17,673 nt of DNA from contig JAKQBV010000495.1 of the NCBI GenBank assembly GCA_029573925.1, positions 1 through 17,673 on the forward strand. The letters are read 5' to 3'. Of the stretch, positions 15,193 through 17,673 are shown in pieces (position 1 is the first letter of the stretch; every line of letters begins with the position of its first letter). The stretch comes from a bacterium (GTDB lineage: Bacteria > UBP15 > UBA6099). The translations under genes were made by a program, and so were the position numbers. The notes beneath the pieces were generated by a model, which saw only the letters and a list, made by a program, of their open reading frames with translations, did no database searches and was not told where the DNA came from.

Positions 15193-17673
15193 ATGAAAAG
15201 AATATTTGCCGAACGAATCAATATGTCATGGGTGGCGGCGGCCGCCGCGATGTTTTTGCCGCTCTTCGCGCTCGGCGTTGCGCGAGCCGAAACAAAGACT
15301 CCCGCAGACATGTTCAACGATAGCATGAGCCTCATCAGCGGCGGCAGGCGGGCGGAAGCTGCGGCGATGCTGGCGCGGATAGCGGACGAACATCCGGCGG
15401 ACCAGCTTGCGTGCGAGGCGCTGATACAACTGGGCCGCTTGTATGAGAATATGGGGCGTCCGGCGGAGGCGGAGGCGGCGTATCTAAAGGCGGCGACGGA
15501 GAATCAGTCTCACCCGCGAGCGCCGGAGGCGCTCGCGCTCGCCGCCGACATCATCAGAAAGAGCGGCAGAAGCGCGGACGCGGCGGCGCTTTACGAGGCC
15601 TGCCTCGACCTGTATCCAGCCAGCGGGGTGGCGGAAAGGGTGAAGTTCGACCTCGCGTTTCTTTACGAAGGGCTTGGAAGGCGGGAAGAGGCGGCGGCTG
15701 TCCTGAGGTCGCTCGTGGCGAAAACCGGAACGCAATCTGCCGAAAGGGCAGGCCGCGAACTCATCCAGATGTACACGAGGGCGGGGCTGCTTTACGAGGC
15801 CGAGACCGCTGCGGCGGCTTTCCTTTCCGTCCACCCCGGCGATGTCTCCGTTCGGTTGCAGTTGTTCAATATCCTGCTCGACAGAGCCAAATATGACCAA
15901 GCTATTCCGGTGATTGAAAGCCTGACCAAAGAGCAACCGGACAACAGGGGTTTAAGGGAACTGTTGTTCAAGGCTTACAAGGACGCCGGACGGATGAAGG
16001 AACTTGTCGCCGTGCTCGAACTGAATAAGAAAAACTCGCCCGGAGACCTTGAGCAGGCTCGCCGTCTTAAGGATTTGTATGTTTGGGATGGAAAGACGAT
16101 AGAGGCGATGCTGGAACTGGAAACCATATTGAAGGCGGAACCGGGCAGCGTCGCCGACGCGGTCGAGTTGTCGAAGATGTATTACAAAGAGCAATGGGTG
16201 ACAAAGGCTAGGGAAACCCTTGAGCGCGCGCTGGAAATACAACCCGGATACGAGCCGGCGCTGCGCGATCTCGGCGCGCTGTGGCTTGCCGAAGGGGAAA
16301 TGGAAAAAGCTCTCGAAGCGTGGAGGGCCGCCGCTGCGTTCAATCCTTCCGATGTCCAATCATATTACCGGATGACGGGGTATCTCAGGCAGCATCGGCT
16401 GTACGACATGATAATAGATTTGTACGCGCGCGGGCGGGAAGCGCTGGGGCAGCCGTCTCTTTTCGCTCGCGATATGGCGTGGATATTCCAGATGCAAATG
16501 AGGAACAGGGAAGCGATAGATGAGTATTTGAAAGTCATCGCTGAAACGCCCGGAGACGCGGGCGCGCGGGAAGCGGTGTTCAAGCTGCTTGAAGCTGAGG
16601 GTCCGGACGGCGAAGGGGTCGGGATGATAGAGCGTGCCGCAGACGACCGGCCCGACATAGCGGAGCTTTGGCTTATGGCAGCCGAGGCGCTGATATTGCG
16701 CGGGAACGAGGCCGGAGCCGAGCAAAGGATGGAAAAAATTGCACAGGCGCGCCCGGACGCTAGGTCAGAGGTCGCCGGGCGGCTGATGTCGCGCTCGGCC
16801 CCCGCGCTCGCCGCTCGCCTGTTCGAGTCCGCCGCCGAAATTGAACCGGGCGACCCTTCCGTCAAACTCATGCAGGCGGGCAGGGCGTGGCTCGCCTCCG
16901 GCGAGTCCGTCAGAGCGGAAAACTGTTTCCGCAAGGTAGCGGACGGTTTTCACAACGCCCCTCAGGCGGACGAAGCTCTCGCCCTCATCGCTAGGATTTC
17001 CAACGAACGAGGCGATGTGTTGTCTGCTAGAGGATACTACGCGAGGCTCGCGTCGGAACATCCCGGAAGTCCGTACCGCTCTCTCGCCGAAGTGGAAGAG
17101 GCTGTGGCGGCGTTCAAACTCGGAGAACACGAACACGCCGGAGTGGCTTTAGAAAGGTTGTCCGCAGACCCGCGCGCTCAGAGGTTTGCCGACAGGATTC
17201 TTTTTTACAGAGCGGAAATTGAGCGGTTCTCGCTTCGGTTCGAGGCTGCGGTAGAGCTTTATCTGAATCTTGCGCGACGATACCCTGAAAGCCGCAGCGT
17301 GGGAGACGCCATCAGCCGCGCGCTCTTTCTTAAGGACGCCGAGACCGCCGATCCCATCCACGTTCAGGCGATAACCGCCGCAGAGAGGAAGTTGCTCGCG
17401 GGCGACGCCGAAGGCGCGGAAGCAATGTTGCGCGGACTGCTTGTCGCCCTGCCGGACGGAGCGATGAAAGACCACTCGGCTCTCATGCTCGCCGCTCTCC
17501 TCGAAAAAGAAGGCAGGCTTCAGCAAGCCGTCGATGCCTATTTAATCTTGGCAGACGCGCCGGAGCCAAAAGAACTCAAGCCGCAGGCATGCGCGCGGCT
17601 GGCTTCCCTCCTCGCTTCCATGAACCGGCAGAAAGAAGCTCTCGCGTATTTCCAGAAAACCATCGAAGCAGAC
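15193..17673 (+). CDS. Secreted TPR-repeat protein (partial, open at right edge)
   Basis: A frame open from ATG 15193 to the window end, 827 residues with no stop, so the gene continues outside. The N-terminus is a signal peptide (MKRIFAERINMSWVAAAAAM, then LPLFALGVARA, cleavage after Ala 32). The rest is helical with repeated TPR signatures: for example AEAAAMLARIADEHPADQLA, YEPALRDLGALWLAEGEMEK and GDVLSARGYYARLASEHPGS. By eye there are at least a dozen repeats, each pair-helix unit showing the G/A-x3-Y/A and P at the turn. TPR superhelices bind peptides or partner proteins, so this is a likely periplasmic or outer-membrane scaffold. No strong binding site precedes the ATG (only GAGCGGC). 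It is co-oriented with and 35 bases after the DUF4175 gene, so the two products probably act together in the envelope. Confidence 0.83.
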   Translation, partial: MKRIFAERINMSWVAAAAAMFLPLFALGVARAETKTPADMFNDSMSLISGGRRAEAAAMLARIADEHPADQLACEALIQLGRLYENMGRPAEAEAAYLKAATENQSHPRAPEALALAADIIRKSGRSADAAALYEACLDLYPASGVAERVKFDLAFLYEGLGRREEAAAVLRSLVAKTGTQSAERAGRELIQMYTRAGLLYEAETAAAAFLSVHPGDVSVRLQLFNILLDRAKYDQAIPVIESLTKEQPDNRGLRELLFKAYKDAGRMKELVAVLELNKKNSPGDLEQARRLKDLYVWDGKTIEAMLELETILKAEPGSVADAVELSKMYYKEQWVTKARETLERALEIQPGYEPALRDLGALWLAEGEMEKALEAWRAAAAFNPSDVQSYYRMTGYLRQHRLYDMIIDLYARGREALGQPSLFARDMAWIFQMQMRNREAIDEYLKVIAETPGDAGAREAVFKLLEAEGPDGEGVGMIERAADDRPDIAELWLMAAEALILRGNEAGAEQRMEKIAQARPDARSEVAGRLMSRSAPALAARLFESAAEIEPGDPSVKLMQAGRAWLASGESVRAENCFRKVADGFHNAPQADEALALIARISNERGDVLSARGYYARLASEHPGSPYRSLAEVEEAVAAFKLGEHEHAGVALERLSADPRAQRFADRILFYRAEIERFSLRFEAAVELYLNLARRYPESRSVGDAISRALFLKDAETADPIHVQAITAAERKLLAGDAEGAEAMLRGLLVALPDGAMKDHSALMLAALLEKEGRLQQAVDAYLILADAPEPKELKPQACARLASLLASMNRQKEALAYFQKTIEAD

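Noticed and set aside
15484..16934. Several minus-strand frames opposite the TPR gene
   Set aside because: The plus strand is continuously open from 15193 to the edge, with a signal peptide and TPR signatures. The antisense frames are its shadows.

Overview
The window reads as chromosomal DNA from a diderm (two-membrane) bacterium outside the well-studied phyla. Lipoprotein and Sec signal peptides, a curli/FlgT-type export domain and a periplasmic TPR protein support two membranes. Base composition is moderate to high GC, with AT-rich promoter patches. Shine-Dalgarno sites are used at several genes, and GTG/TTG starts are plausible at two. I see no transposase, integrase, CRISPR array, phage gene, rRNA or functional tRNA, so this looks like ordinary core and lineage-specific chromosome. 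The phylum cannot be fixed from sequence reading alone.

Layout. (1) Positions 1-3290 hold a plus-strand unit: the possible tail of an upstream gene, a FapA/DUF342 polymer-like protein, a short charged protein with a good ribosome binding site, and a two-PRC-barrel adaptor-like protein with a Pro/Ala linker. The unit closes with a textbook intrinsic terminator that also serves the convergent gene. (2) Positions 3330-4790 (minus) encode a probable lipoprotein with a carbohydrate-binding-like sandwich, an embedded pseudopilin-like module and a C-terminal Ig-like domain. (3) From a divergent promoter region, recO runs to the right. It carries a strong-looking promoter inside its coding sequence. 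It is followed by a giant exported protein of 1858 residues: signal peptide, CsgG/TolB-like domain, FlgT-C-like domain, hydrophobic segment, a ZU5-like domain and about twelve Fn3/Ig-like modules rich in cysteine. A strong terminator ends this unit. (4) A new unit starts at an extended -10 box near 11550. It has a long leader that may encode a short peptide overlapping the next start, then a DUF4175 membrane and coiled-coil protein. Last comes a secreted TPR-repeat protein that is still open at the right edge of the window.

How the genes may work together. The first unit pairs FapA with small helper-like proteins that in other bacteria sit beside flagellar or motility regulators, but no flagellar structural gene is visible here. 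The lipoprotein and the giant Fn3 protein look like surface or envelope components. The DUF4175-TPR pair matches envelope clusters that elsewhere include MoxR ATPases and von Willebrand A proteins, and such partners could lie beyond the right edge. The most unusual items are the CsgG/FlgT-Fn3 fusion, the lipoprotein with a pilin-like insert, and the unusual translation start of the DUF4175 gene.
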